Positions 1 through 9,289 of a stretch of 25,900 bases of DNA are shown one piece after another; the first letter of the stretch is position 1; each line of letters starts with the position of its first letter. This DNA comes from Lingula anatina. Its lineage: Eukaryota > Brachiopoda > Lingulata > Lingulida > Lingulidae. Below the pieces are notes generated by a model. The model did not search any database, was not told the DNA's origin, and saw only the letters and a list, made by a program, of their open reading frames with translations. The position numbers and the translations under genes were made by a program. The stretch is from the NCBI RefSeq assembly GCF_001039355.2, contig NW_019775898.1, positions 41,183 through 67,082 of the forward strand, given 5' to 3'.

Positions 1-20
1 ATAAATAAATAAATAAATGA
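1..20. repeat. (AAAT)n microsatellite at the window edge
   Basis: About five copies of an AAAT tetranucleotide run from the first base and then grade into A/T-rich sequence. It is probably the edge of a longer simple repeat. Confidence 0.8.
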
Positions 21-204
21 TAATAATACAGAATAAAAAAAGAAATAATATATAACCTTACTTAATAAACAGTGACTATTAAATTTTGATAATTTTATTT
101 GAAAACATTTCATTAGTATTCACACAGCAATAACATTTTATTATAACAGCAATGTCTTGATTTAATTTAAGTAAAAAAACACATAAAGTGACAAACCCCC
201 CAGA

Positions 205-811
205 ATATCACATCCATAGTTAAGCTCAAAAATTTGCATGATTCAATCATCTGAATTACCCTTCTCCTTTCCACATTTGCGATAGCAGACACAAATTGTG
301 CAGCGGACTTGTCAGTGGTGTGAGAAGTGCCAACATCAAGGCCTTTGGCCGTGTCCAGTTTACAAAATGTCTTAAACAAATTGAAACTCAGATGGTGCTT
401 GGCCATGGCGTGTGCCGATCGGAACTTGGATACAAGCCTGGTATATTCAGCCCTCTTCAGTTTCCCCAGGCAGTCTGCCGCTACACTCTGGGAAATGGGC
501 GTAGATTTTGCTGCGATAAGTTCAGATGCCGCTGGTGTTGTTTACATGCTGCATGTAGCCTAACAACATCTATCTTAAAATTTGACGTTCCCGCGATAAA
601 GGGGGAATCCCCACCAGAATCATTTTTTAGACTTCGGCAGATTTTACAATGCATGGTGTTAGCCTCGGTGTCATACACAAGCCAGGAAAAACTGTGCTGC
701 CACGAACTTTGAAACTTCCTAATCCTTTTTCGTTCGTACTCTTGACTTTGTAGATCTAACACTTTTCTTTTTACTCCGGGTTTCGCAAAAATTATGCTTC
801 AGGAACGCCAT
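205..811 (-). pseudogene. hAT-like transposase remnant (KIAA1586/TTF-type zinc-finger family)
   Basis: Read on the minus strand, an ATG at 811 opens a short lysine-rich start that meets a stop. In another frame, positions 762-481 encode RKFQSSW, then WLVYDTEANTMHCKIC, then a TSNFKIDVVRLHAACKQH stretch. This is the C-x2-C...H layout of TTF/BED-like zinc fingers at the front of hAT-type transposases and KIAA1586-like host proteins. After another frameshift the reading continues at about 500-220 with AADCLGKLKR, AMAKHHLSF and FVSAIANVERRRV...SCKFLSLTMD. The last stretch corresponds to the start of the RNase-H-like core, where the family usually has a D-G-S-T-D motif. Homology ends there, so the catalytic core is missing. 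At least two frame breaks plus the truncation make it a dead fragment. Family assignment is from motif recognition and was not searched. Confidence 0.7.
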
Positions 812-1072
812 TTCGTAAAACCTCGTGGTTCACACTTTCAAGACTGTGATTGGATGACCCAATATAATTGACCAATCAGAATTCTCAAAGCTCACATTGC
901 GCACAACCATTGTGTTTGGGCTCATCTGCATCACTCATTTTATTTTGGTTATGGCTCGCGTTATCACAACCTTTTAGACTATATATTCGCGAAGATAACA
1001 CAATTTTTATTTGATTTTATGTGCTCTAAATTTTGCTCAACGCAACCCATGCCTCTCAATATTTTAGCTGGA

Positions 1073-1113
1073 CCGTCGGTCCACTTAAATTTCAATATTT
1101 ACTGGACCGACGG
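1073..1113. repeat. Perfect 11-bp inverted repeat (stem-loop)
   Basis: CCGTCGGTCCA at 1073-1083 is the exact reverse complement of TGGACCGACGG at 1103-1113, leaving a 19-base loop. The left arm is itself partly palindromic. Further GGTCCAC repeats follow to 1143. A similarly built stem-loop lies at 5146-5180. Confidence 0.75.
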
Positions 1114-1149
1114 AAAATTTAGTGGACTCGGTCCACGGTCCACCGCTTA

Positions 1150-1323
1150 ACGTCGAAGACTGTCAGGGGGTCTCGATTCCAGAAGGATATTATGTCAGGA
1201 TCAAGTAAAGATGAAATGCCAAATGGTTTCATCAGCCACTGGTCTGCATGTCATTCCACCTTCAAAGGGGAGAAAGCCAAACCAAGGTAAGAGGCCAAGA
1301 GCTGTAAGAACAACCACTTTGAA
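1150..1323 (+). other. Unidentified short open frame with basic C-terminus
   Basis: One frame is open through this stretch and ends at a TGA at about 1321-1323. Its last residues are strongly basic (PSKGRKPNQGKRPRAVRT), like the tail of a DNA-binding or transposon protein. A second frame starting at ATG 1192 is also open up to a donor-like AG|GTAAGAG at 1285-1293. An acceptor-like TCTCGATTCCAG ends at 1182, so 1183-1286 could be a small exon. I cannot tell which, if either, is coding, and I do not recognise the protein. Confidence 0.25.
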
Positions 1324-2239
1324 ATGAGGTCTTTGAAATAAAGGGGAGGACTCTAGCTTTGACAGGACACTGGACAGACAGACACGAAGAGGAGAATTGC
1401 AGGTGGAGAGATGTATTTTAAGCCGTGTTTAGAGGTTGGGTGTCAAGCGTGCTTTGGAAGGATGGGGAGGATATAAGCTTAGACATATTTGTGTGCATAT
1501 GTAGATATTTATATCAGCTACAGATTTTTTAATTTTTTGCTCTGATTTAAGGTTATTTAATATTTTGGATCTTGTAAGTCACCTCCTATTGGGTGTAAAT
1601 ACAATGCATGTTAATCAATTGTTCTAATTCCCAATAAACCTTGATTTGGGTTAATGCACTTGAGGAGTACCTGAGATTAATAACTTTTAATTTTTCAAAC
1701 TTATAAGTGATAAAACTGATACATATTGTGTAATGTGAGGTCATCTTCTTTAACCAAAAATGAGGGAGGGGAGAGTGCCATAATAAACCTTGTAGAAAAG
1801 ATTCATACCCAAATATCTGAGATTACAGTAATTAAGACAACGGTTATCTAAATATGATATTGTTTTGTACAAGGCTTGTAAGACAAGGGTCCCTGTTGGC
1901 ACATGAACCATCTTTATTGTTGGTAATGGGTATGAGAGAAATGTACCATTTGTTGGAGACCCCTTATGAGGTTTTGTCTCCACAATTTGGTACTTAAGAA
2001 AGTAAGTACATTGCCTATTTTAAACTTATGTTCATATAATTATGTATCTTCATAGTCGAAAAAAAGCGATGCTTAGTAAATACGTCTGGTAATTGTATAA
2101 TTCCACCTTTAATCCACACAATGCATAATTACAAAAATTGCAAGAATTGTTTACATGTATAATAGACCTTTTCAACTCGTATTAAACAGCTCCTTTAAAA
2201 GCACAGGATTCAGGATTTTTTTTCTTGCAACATTTGGAA

Positions 2240-2793
2240 AATGGAAAAAGGAAAATGGAATCTAAAATTTGGCACAGCACAGCACCGCCAAGAACGAGAA
2301 TCCCAGAGGCCGGAGCCTATAACAGTTGGCCCTCCAGGAAATAACGAGAATCCCTATCACGACAAGGCTGTCAAAAGCGAAAGCTTACCTCAAAGGCTGC
2401 TCTGACTTGGCAGACCACATGCTAAAACAACTTGGAAACAATGCCCACCTCGTGAGATGCCGATTAGACTTCAGGGGATGTCCTGATGATGACCTACTTC
2501 TAGCACCAATAATAAAGATACAGGACAAAGCTGGGAAGGAGCTTAAATCCACAATCGAGGCCCATACACAAGCTTTCCTAGATACAGCTAAGAAAAGATT
2601 AGCAAAAGCACAAGAAAGGAAGGCCAAAGCAGAAAAGCACTTTGACATTCAAGGTGCATACATGCTAACAAACCCACTCTCAGCGCCCATGGCAGTCAAC
2701 TACCATCTGGATTATGCAGCAAATGAGACTCCACATCCTCGCAATGAAAGACAAGAAGAAGGGCTGTGTGCTAGCCAGAAAAGCAAAAAGTAG
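2240..2793 (+). pseudogene. Unidentified ORF fragment with a lysine/alanine-rich helical segment, probably from a transposable element
   Basis: One frame is open from 2323 (after a TAA at 2320) to the stop ending at 2793; its first ATG is at 2419. The product has a stretch like LDFRGCPDDDLLLAPIIKIQ followed by a charged helical region (DTAKKRLAKAQERKAKAEKH) with coiled-coil character. A different frame is open just upstream, beginning at an ATG near 2241 with glutamine/glutamate-rich text (MEKGKWNLKFGTAQHRQERE). That pattern suggests one older ORF broken by a frameshift near 2330-2400. I do not recognise the family. A gag-like or other element-encoded protein is possible but unproven. Confidence 0.35.
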
Positions 2794-4500
2794 AATAAAC
2801 ACACGTCTTCTGAGGCCCAGCTCTAAATTGTGTTATTCTGGTAAAGTAGAATTCAACTAGGGCATGAGCCGCCCACCCCCCGACACAATTTTCCAGAAGA
2901 GGATGGAAACGTAGCAGTAGGAAGGGACTCGGAATGGAATGCACATATAAAGTCAAGAAACCACACCAGTGTTCAACTTCTATTTGTCGAGTTTTATTAT
3001 AGACTGACAGCAGAGATATAGAGCAAAGGCAAAAAGGCAGAGTCCAAAGGCACAACTTGTAACCAGAATATTGCAAGTAACTGTTTTTGTTGAACCAAGT
3101 TTTCCAGTGTATTATGATACTGGGTGGTGACATTAAAACACTTGATAGTGAAATTACAACTGCAACTGAATTACTGGTTCAATTACTAAAACCACAAACA
3201 ATAGCAAGCAAGATAAACCTCCAGCTACAAAATACAAATTTAGGAAATGAGATTTAATTCATGTAAGACCGTCATCCAAAGCCATTCCCTCATCTTTTGT
3301 AACCTCTACCATCACAGGAATTGAAAGCAACTGAAGCAAGAAAATTTGTCTCTACTACTGGTCACAACTGACTTAAATTATATCCATCCGATTAAAACTT
3401 ATTTAATATCCATCCATACACAAAATACAGTTTCTAGACATGACACCAGTATAATCATAACTTTTCCTGACAACATTTCTTGGATTTTTTTTCTAGTTTC
3501 TAAAATTACTACATTTTTGCAATGCATAAAAATGATACCACACATTTTGCAACTGAATTATAAAATGTTCCGGAGTTCGAAGCTATGTCATTGCAATCTC
3601 AAAAACACATTCCATTATCCTTGCAAAGTTTTCAGCAATCTTCAGGAGATGCACAAAAAATTGTAAACTAAAAGAAGTAACCAAACAACATGTTTAAACA
3701 CCTCAATATCAGACCAAAAGTCAAATACCAAATCTCTATGCAACTTCCAAGTCATGTCTGATACTTTACAACCAAATTTTGTGTCTTTATACAATGGATA
3801 TATTTTGGCCATAAATGTCCCCACAATCAAAGTCACCTGTCAAAATTATACATTATATAAGCAATTCCAGGTTGTCACTTTTGTACAATCCAAATCCCAT
3901 GTGGATGTTCATCTGAAATTCCTAGTCACCTCATTCTCCCGATGCAATACTGCACTGAAGTCAACTACAGCAAAACTTTGTATCCCATCAATATGGCTCT
4001 ACTTCCACTTTTTATAGGAAATGAAATATTTGACAATGTAAAATCATCCACACTTTAACTCTTGGGTACCATTCAAAAATTCAAATACCAGACATATGTT
4101 AACACATAATTCTTTGAAAAGCTAAACCTCTTAAAACACCTATGTTATCTTCCACCAAATCCTAGAAGTGTCCCGAACAGTAAAAAAGACTTTCACTCTG
4201 TGATGTAGTTAACAGCAGCATGACTACAGTCTATTTAGAATTTAATTTTTTTTTAACTTTCCAGTATTTCTTTTTGTGGATATATTATCACTGAACCAAT
4301 GGTGTAACTAACTGCTGAATTAACAGTTGTCACAGTCTAATCCTTCATTTATTTTTCAGCAGACTATCACTCTGGTGATACTGTTAGTAATTCAAAGTAC
4401 TGAAGATAGAAACAAAAGATCCCTCTTGCCTTTTAATGTTGAAATAGCAGGTAGTCTGTTTGGAGTTGCAGCAGAAAAAGAAGTAAATTGAGTCATCCAG
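2794..4500. other. Non-coding stretch with no recognisable gene
   Basis: The stretch is AT-rich and its short ORFs look random. A piece at 3128-3190 resembles part of the ORF at 4645-4705 (shared CTTGATAGT plus flanks), and 4281-4398 is the first copy of a diverged direct repeat found again at 5701-5785. Confidence 0.5.
4281..4398 (+). repeat. Diverged direct repeat, copy A
   Basis: TATCACTGA...ATGGTGTAACTAACT...CTGAAT...AACAG and later CTATCACTCTGGTGATACTGTTAGTA recur in order at 5705-5785. Copy A carries about 35 extra bases in the middle, ending in a pyrimidine-rich TTATTTTTCAG. Confidence 0.65.
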
Positions 4501-4530
4501 CATGTAAATAAACTACAAAAATGGCAAAAT

Positions 4531-4764
4531 ATGGCACTTTCAAATTTTGAAGAAATCACTCAAAAGTTGTCCTCTGTCATAACTACCCAAATTCAGATTT
4601 CAAATTTTGCAGCACAGTTAAAAGAAATCCATGACATTGATATGGTAATGACTGGTGACAAGAAAGCACTTGATAGTAAACTTACAGTTGCAATGCACGC
4701 GTTAAAACATCACATGAATTTGCGCTACTGCACATGCACTAAAATATTACTCTTTGTGGGATAG
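4531..4764 (+). pseudogene. Unidentified short ORF, likely a transposon fragment
   Basis: This is a 77-codon frame from an ATG, ending at a TAG. The first two thirds look helical and coding-like (NFEEITQKLSSVITTQIQIS...FAAQLKEIHDIDMVMTGDKK), and the tail (LRYCTCTKILLFVG) looks like read-through into non-coding DNA. A related sequence lies at 3128-3235 (frame with GGDIKTLDSEITTATELL). It sits about 35 bases before the SAP-domain fragment starting at 4798. The two could be neighbours in one decayed element, but I do not recognise this protein. Confidence 0.35.
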
Positions 4765-4797
4765 CAAGCAGACATCTTGTTTTGAAGCAGTGTAAGA

Positions 4798-5090
4798 ATG
4801 AGTGAAGATGATGCGGTGTTTTTATCAGAAGATGATGTTCCCAGGACGAAACTACCAACTCCAAATATCAGTGCATACAAAGCTTGTTTTAAAACGCTGG
4901 TTGGCCTGTCGCGGACTTAGAGCAAGTGGAAAAAGATCAGAATTGATAGTGACAACCCAACATTCAGAGAATTCAGACAGACTATGCTTATGTAAAAGAA
5001 ATGCTTAAGTCATGTAGAAATCTATGGAAATCCGCTTTTGCTTATGAGATATTTGAAAAGAGAGCACTTCGAGGACTGAAAACATTCTGA
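4798..5090 (+). pseudogene. SAP-domain protein fragment, frameshifted
   Basis: An ATG at 4798 opens an acidic start (MSEDDAVFLSEDDVPRTK) followed by PNISAYK. After a frame change the text reads LVLKRWLACRGLRASGKRSELI at about 4884-4950. This is a good SAP motif: a leucine-K-x-W/F helix, then G-L-x-x-S-G-K-R-x-E-L. SAP domains bind DNA and occur at the N-terminus of several element-associated proteins in marine invertebrates. After a further shift another frame continues with NPTFR and YVKEMLKSCRNLWKSAF to a stop at about 5088. At least two frameshifts in under 300 bases make this a broken piece. The parent protein is not determined. Confidence 0.5.
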
Positions 5091-5145
5091 CAGCAGGGCT
5101 CAACACAAACGGTTGTCCGATTGCCTGGGGCAATTAAAATCAGTG

Positions 5146-5180
5146 GTCGGGCAAGAAAATTTTACGTCCAGTTGCCCGAC
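5146..5180. repeat. Perfect 9-bp inverted repeat (stem-loop)
   Basis: GTCGGGCAA at 5146-5154 pairs exactly with TTGCCCGAC at 5172-5180 across a 17-base loop containing ACGTCCA. Stem composition and layout recall the stem-loop at 1073-1113. Confidence 0.7.
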
Positions 5181-5700
5181 GGACTAGTGATTTTTTTCCT
5201 ATTGGCAGTGCAATGTTACATCTGATGTTAAAATATTGAAACATTTCACGTGTTTTTTCCCTTTTGCACAATAAAGTTACGACGCGCTTGTAAACTGCAA
5301 CACTTGCCTTTTGTCAACAAACAAAGCGTTGCACGATTGCATCAGATGCGCCAAGTGCACTATAATGGTCACAGCAGTCAAGGAGGTCCGAATTTGAAAA
5401 TTAACCTATCCGACTAATTGTGTCAGGTACCACTGTCAGGATTGCCAATCCACTTGTTCATGGGTTTAGAAAAATAACTCAAAGATGACATTTAATTAAC
5501 ACAATTGATTTTTTTATACATCAGTAAAATGTAATGATAAAATTTATTTATCAAGTGGTTCAATATTTTTCATTAATAATGGGCAAGTTGAGGCAGAGAA
5601 AGGGCAACCTGGTTAAAAAATTTATGTTGAGGCCTCATTCATAGTGGTTTAATGTATTCAAAGAATGTGCACTGTTGACAAGAGCAGTAAACCATCCATA

Positions 5701-5785
5701 GATAGATTATCACTGAATAAATGGTGTAACTAACTACTGAATGAACAGACTCTATCACTCTGGTGATGCTGTTAGTATTTAGAAC
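5701..5785 (+). repeat. Diverged direct repeat, copy B
   Basis: This is the second copy of the repeat at 4281-4398, missing the roughly 35-base middle block. Shared blocks are TATCACTGAA, AATGGTGTAACTAACT and TATCACTCTGGTGAT.CTGTTAGTA. Confidence 0.65.
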
Positions 5786-7097
5786 AGCTAACATCAGTCT
5801 GATCGAAGCTGGAGGTCAGTAATTCTGTTAATATTTTTTCATGTTCAAACAGGTATTAAAATTTATTGTGGGGAAAACTTATCCCATTTTGCCTTTCTTT
5901 TAAATATAAGTGGGGGGAATATTGTAATTTAAGCATTTTCCTTCCTTCACCTGGTCTGCTCTTCATGTGAAAAGAGTGAAAAGAAAGGAACACTGTAGGT
6001 GAGTTAAAACAAGCCAGGTGGGGAGGTCACACCCCCTGCAGATCATAATCATCATGATATTATTATGAACTTTATCTAAGATTCTGAGCTCTAAGAAGAA
6101 ACCTCTAGAAAGGATACTAAAGAGGAAGCAAACTCACAGCAATCGCACTCACACTCAATAAGTAGAACCAGTAGATGCTTTAGTATGTATTCATATCATT
6201 TCCCATTTAACTTTAAATGTCACTGAAGGGACTTAAGAAATAGTTACTTTAAACCAAAATATTGAACCAAACGATTAAGAAACACTTTTATTCCATACAG
6301 CTTATACACGTACCAATGAACTGTGTTCGTGAACTTTTCAGCTTTTTAAGGAATGATGAATGTTTTTTATTCAAATATTTATTTTAAAAGTAAACTCGTT
6401 ACCTAATCCCATTTCAATACTGTAACTTACATTTTATATATACATTTAATGTATGTTTTTATATATTGTAAAGAAGCACAATAAACCCGTATCATTATAA
6501 TAATTATTGTTGTTGTTGTGATCGAAGATTTTTCTTTCCTCAACCTGGTATGCTCTTCACGTGCCAAGACAGGCCAAAAGGTAAGTCAGGTCAGGCCAAT
6601 GATCGTCATTATGAAATCAACACCTGTCATTGTCTTATATCTTAAACTCCGAGGCGGACGTGTGCAAGACAATTGCAAGCAATCTAAACAAGTCTACAAT
6701 AGCAATAACCACAGTGATCACTCTCCAACGCAGTGTTGTCGGTTGTGGACTATAAAAATGAAAACTGCAGTGCCACTTACAGTTCAGTGTCAAATTAGTA
6801 GCGAAAGATTCAACATCACTCACTCCGCTACGAGACATCAGGCATACCCTTTACATCTAGTTCGCATTCCCTGACCCATACAACATCTATACTGTACTAA
6901 TCATACCAGTGTAGCTGACATTCAGCATTAGTGCCAGAGTAGATTTTGATCAAGGAGCTATTAATTTGTGAAGAAGTATCAGGGTAAATAAAAGTGAAAA
7001 AAGATGAGTTGTCTATGCCCCTGAACACAGCGTAGCAAATGCTACTAGACTGCAGCTACCACAAGAATAAGTGAATTTAGCTGCTCGGGTTCACTTC

Positions 7098-7102
7098 ATC
7101 AG
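7098..7102. repeat. Target-site duplication, left copy (ATCAG)
   Basis: ATCAG directly precedes the left LTR and recurs directly after the right LTR at 10779-10783. A 5-bp duplication is normal for Ty3/gypsy-type and retroviral integrases. Confidence 0.7.
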
Positions 7103-7318
7103 TGTAGTGCCAACGGGTATGTTTATGTCTCGATCTGGAAAGGCAGATCACGTGAGAGGACTGAGAACGAGACTGAGAGCCAGATTATATGCCAGACTTC
7201 TATATGAAGAAACGTGCAATTCCATACACTAAGAAAGTGACAAATTGGTACAAGCTAAAGAGCTTTAAAGGTAAGAAACTATACTATTACCTTAAGTAGA
7301 ATCCAAAGGGAATTCTAT
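7103..7318 (+). repeat. Left LTR
   Basis: Starts TGTAGTGCC and ends near AATTCTAT. The exact 3' edge is uncertain by two bases because ATAT is shared with the duplication. It contains a CACGTG E-box at 7149-7154, a TATA-like TTATATG near 7185, and a strong splice-donor-like AAAGGTAAGAAAC near 7268. It differs from the right LTR at 7114, 7184, 7194 and 7211. The end is not the usual CA. Confidence 0.85.
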
Positions 7319-7320
7319 AT

Positions 7321-7338
7321 TGGCGACAAGGATGAGAT
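7321..7338 (+). promoter_or_regulatory. Primer binding site, tRNA-Ser(GCU)-like
   Basis: TGGCGACAAGGATGAGAT lies two bases after the left LTR. It begins with TGG, the complement of CCA. It matches the reverse complement of the animal tRNA-Ser(GCU) acceptor end and T-arm (TGGCGACGAGG.TGGGAT) at about 15 of 18 positions, from memory of that tRNA. The mismatches leave open a different tRNA isotype or mutation of the site. Confidence 0.7.
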
Positions 7339-8098
7339 TCACATTCCATTGCCTGCTAAACAGGGACCCAGTTCTGAATCTACTAGCCCGGAAATGTCAA
7401 AGGACATCAGGCTCAAGGATGACCCCACCATAACTCATCAAAGGGTGATTATGGGTGAAGAAATGGAAATTGACTCTGATGAAGAGGAAGCATTATTATC
7501 CGGAGTAACGCCTCCAGGAAGTACAAAATCAGAAGGATCAACTGGTGCAGCAAAATTAACTTCAGAGATTAAAGAATCTCAGAAGTCAGATATTCAAATG
7601 GAAGTAGAGGCAGGGCACTCAAAGGAGTTGCCTTCTCATAAATATAAAGTGCCTATATATGAGCCCAGACGTGGTATGGTATCAAAGGAAAGGAAATCAA
7701 CAGAAGAGAAAAAAGAATCATATAGGGAGAGGAAAGGCTCTCCTTATCATAAAGAATGGAAAAAACAGAGAAGTTGTTCACCCTCACCTAGGAGATATGA
7801 GTATGGGCCAGGCCGGGGAGGTTATTATCAAGGAAGAAAGGTAACACATAGTTCACCAGCTGCGAAAGCGCCACTTCCAGATAGAACAAGAGGATGTTTG
7901 CTGTCCTGGTGCAAAGGCCCAGATACAGCTGATCATGCATTTGAATGTCATCTGCCTTTAATTTTCCATCCTATGTTAAGAGGATCGGAGATTAATACAC
8001 AAAGAATGGCTGCCCTGCAAACAATAACTCGCAGGATAATGGGGGTGCGTAAAGACGTACCTGACTTAAGCAGAATGGCTTTCATAAGAAATTTTTAG
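7322..8098 (+). pseudogene. N-terminal part of the element's TatD-type ORF
   Basis: This frame is open from the primer site and has its first ATG at 7394. It begins with an acidic segment (GEEMEIDSDEEEALLSG), followed by a lysine/glutamate/serine/arginine-rich region (KERKSTEEKKESYRERKGSP, SCSPSPRRYEYGPGRGGYY) resembling SR/RG-type disordered tails. Next comes a Cys/His-rich stretch (RGCLLSWCKGPDTADHAFE followed by C-H-L-P...F-H-P) that could bind zinc. It ends at a TAG at 8096-8098. The same frame is open again right after that TAG into the TatD domain, so the stop interrupts a longer protein. It may be a nonsense mutation or, less likely, a read-through stop like those between retroviral gag and pol. 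I recognise no capsid domain, so calling it gag is not supported. Confidence 0.5.
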
Positions 8099-8737
8099 GA
8101 AAGCCTCATTTCTGGAGAGAAAGAAGCCAGGGAAAAGTTTAGGCAGCACCTGGGCGTATCTGAGGAAAGCCTCACATTACGTCTTTTGAATAGGAAAGTG
8201 TTGTTGGATCTCTTTTCCATGATTAATAAAGACATTCAGGAACAGCTTAAACAGCTGTTTGAACCTGAAGCAGAGGAGATAAGGAAATTGTCCCAAACTC
8301 CAGAGGCATTTGATGCTCACTGCCATCTGGATCGAGCTCAGAAATTCCTAAAATTACCTATAGAGGCTGGGCTACAAGAAATTATTGGGGCTGTTCCAGT
8401 AGATAGCTGCAGGGTTAAAATGAAATTTTACTGCAGTATATTGTGATCCTGAATCGTACCCAAGTTCTGATATATGCAAAGGCATTCAGGAAATTGGAGG
8501 AGTGGTTGCTGTAGGCATGCATCCTAAACATCAAGGGAAAAGTGAAGAATGGGCCAGTTTCTAAATGGTTGTGGCTCAGCCAGAAGTGGCTGCATTAGGA
8601 GAAATTCGATTTGACATGACTTGTAAAGTCTGGAAGTGGGATGAGCAACTTCAAAACTTAGAAATTGCTCTATCCTTTCAAGTTTCTTCAACCAGGAAAA
8701 GTCCTGGTACTACATGGCCATGGATTAAAGTCATAAT

Positions 8738-9289
8738 AACTCTTCTGCAATTTTCCCGTACTTACCAATGGTCAACGACCCCATTCCTGCATTCAAAGTT
8801 AATCCAGGGTTTTTTTCCTAAACGCACGGTTTTTTGTTAAAATCTCTTAAGAGATTTTAACTGACGGAGCCCTCTCGTATCGAGCGATAGTTTCTAGTGA
8901 CCTACTTAAAACCGCGGGAAAAGCAGACAACAACGCTATATAACAATATTATAAGATTCATAAGATATATTCGTCTTTTTTGCTCAAAATGCATTTATAT
9001 CTACAATGTGTGCAATTCTGGGCTTTTCGTTATCCGACGCACTGTAAAAAACTCGCAACTTACGTCTGAGGGTTTCCCGCCATGTTATTTTGGTCTCGAA
9101 TGAACGCGAGAATCCGCGTGACACCATTACGTCATTAGCAACGGATGCACTTGTCGACCGCGAAGAAAGCATCGAAAGCCCAAGTGACAAGCACAGATTT
9201 TAGTTTTACTACAATAACAGTCGTTTTAGTGGGAAAATGCAACAGAATATATTTCCAGGCGTTGTTTACAATGTATTTCTTGCGGAATT
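8738..9289. other. CpG-rich insert interrupting the TatD domain
   Basis: TatD homology stops at about 8737 and resumes at about 9290. The sequence between is unrelated and, unlike its AT-rich surroundings, rich in CpG (CGTATCGAGCG, GAACGCGAGAATCCGCGTG, TTACGTCATTAG). It carries a perfect 26-bp palindrome. I found no ORF of note and no clear terminal repeats or target duplication. It may be a captured promoter, an intron-like segment or another small element nested inside. Confidence 0.45.
8836..8861. repeat. Perfect 26-bp palindrome
   Basis: Thirteen bases, GTTAAAATCTCTT, are followed immediately by their exact reverse complement. It lies near the left edge of the insert that splits the TatD domain. 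Confidence 0.9.

Larger units (their letters stand above)
812..2230. other. Intergenic, AT-rich, with one small stem-loop and an unidentified short ORF
   Basis: I see no convincing gene here. The stretch holds a perfect inverted repeat at 1073-1113 and a short basic open frame ending about 1323 next to a splice-donor-like CAAG|GTAAGAG at 1283-1293. The rest is AT-rich sequence with short unlikely ORFs. Confidence 0.5.
5091..7097. other. Intergenic repeat-rich stretch without a gene
   Basis: No ORF here looks real. The stretch contains a 9-bp perfect stem-loop (5146-5180), copy B of the diverged direct repeat (5701-5785), and two related segments near 5938-6010 and 6530-6590. Each of those segments runs ACCTGGT(C/A)TGCTCTTCA(T/C)GTG and is followed by a consensus splice donor (GTAGGTGAGT and AAGGTAAGTC). 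The left edge of the LTR element's target duplication is at 7098. Confidence 0.5.

Noticed and set aside
296-712. Plus-strand ORF of 138 codons
   Set aside because: It lies opposite the hAT-like remnant, whose minus-strand text matches a known zinc-finger layout.
7841-8098. Intron between AAG|GTAACA (7840) and TTTTTAG (8098) in the TatD ORF
   Set aside because: Splicing would remove the TAG, but the removed text looks coding (Cys/His stretch in the same frame) and a sense intron should be lost during retrotransposition. Kept as a weak alternative only.
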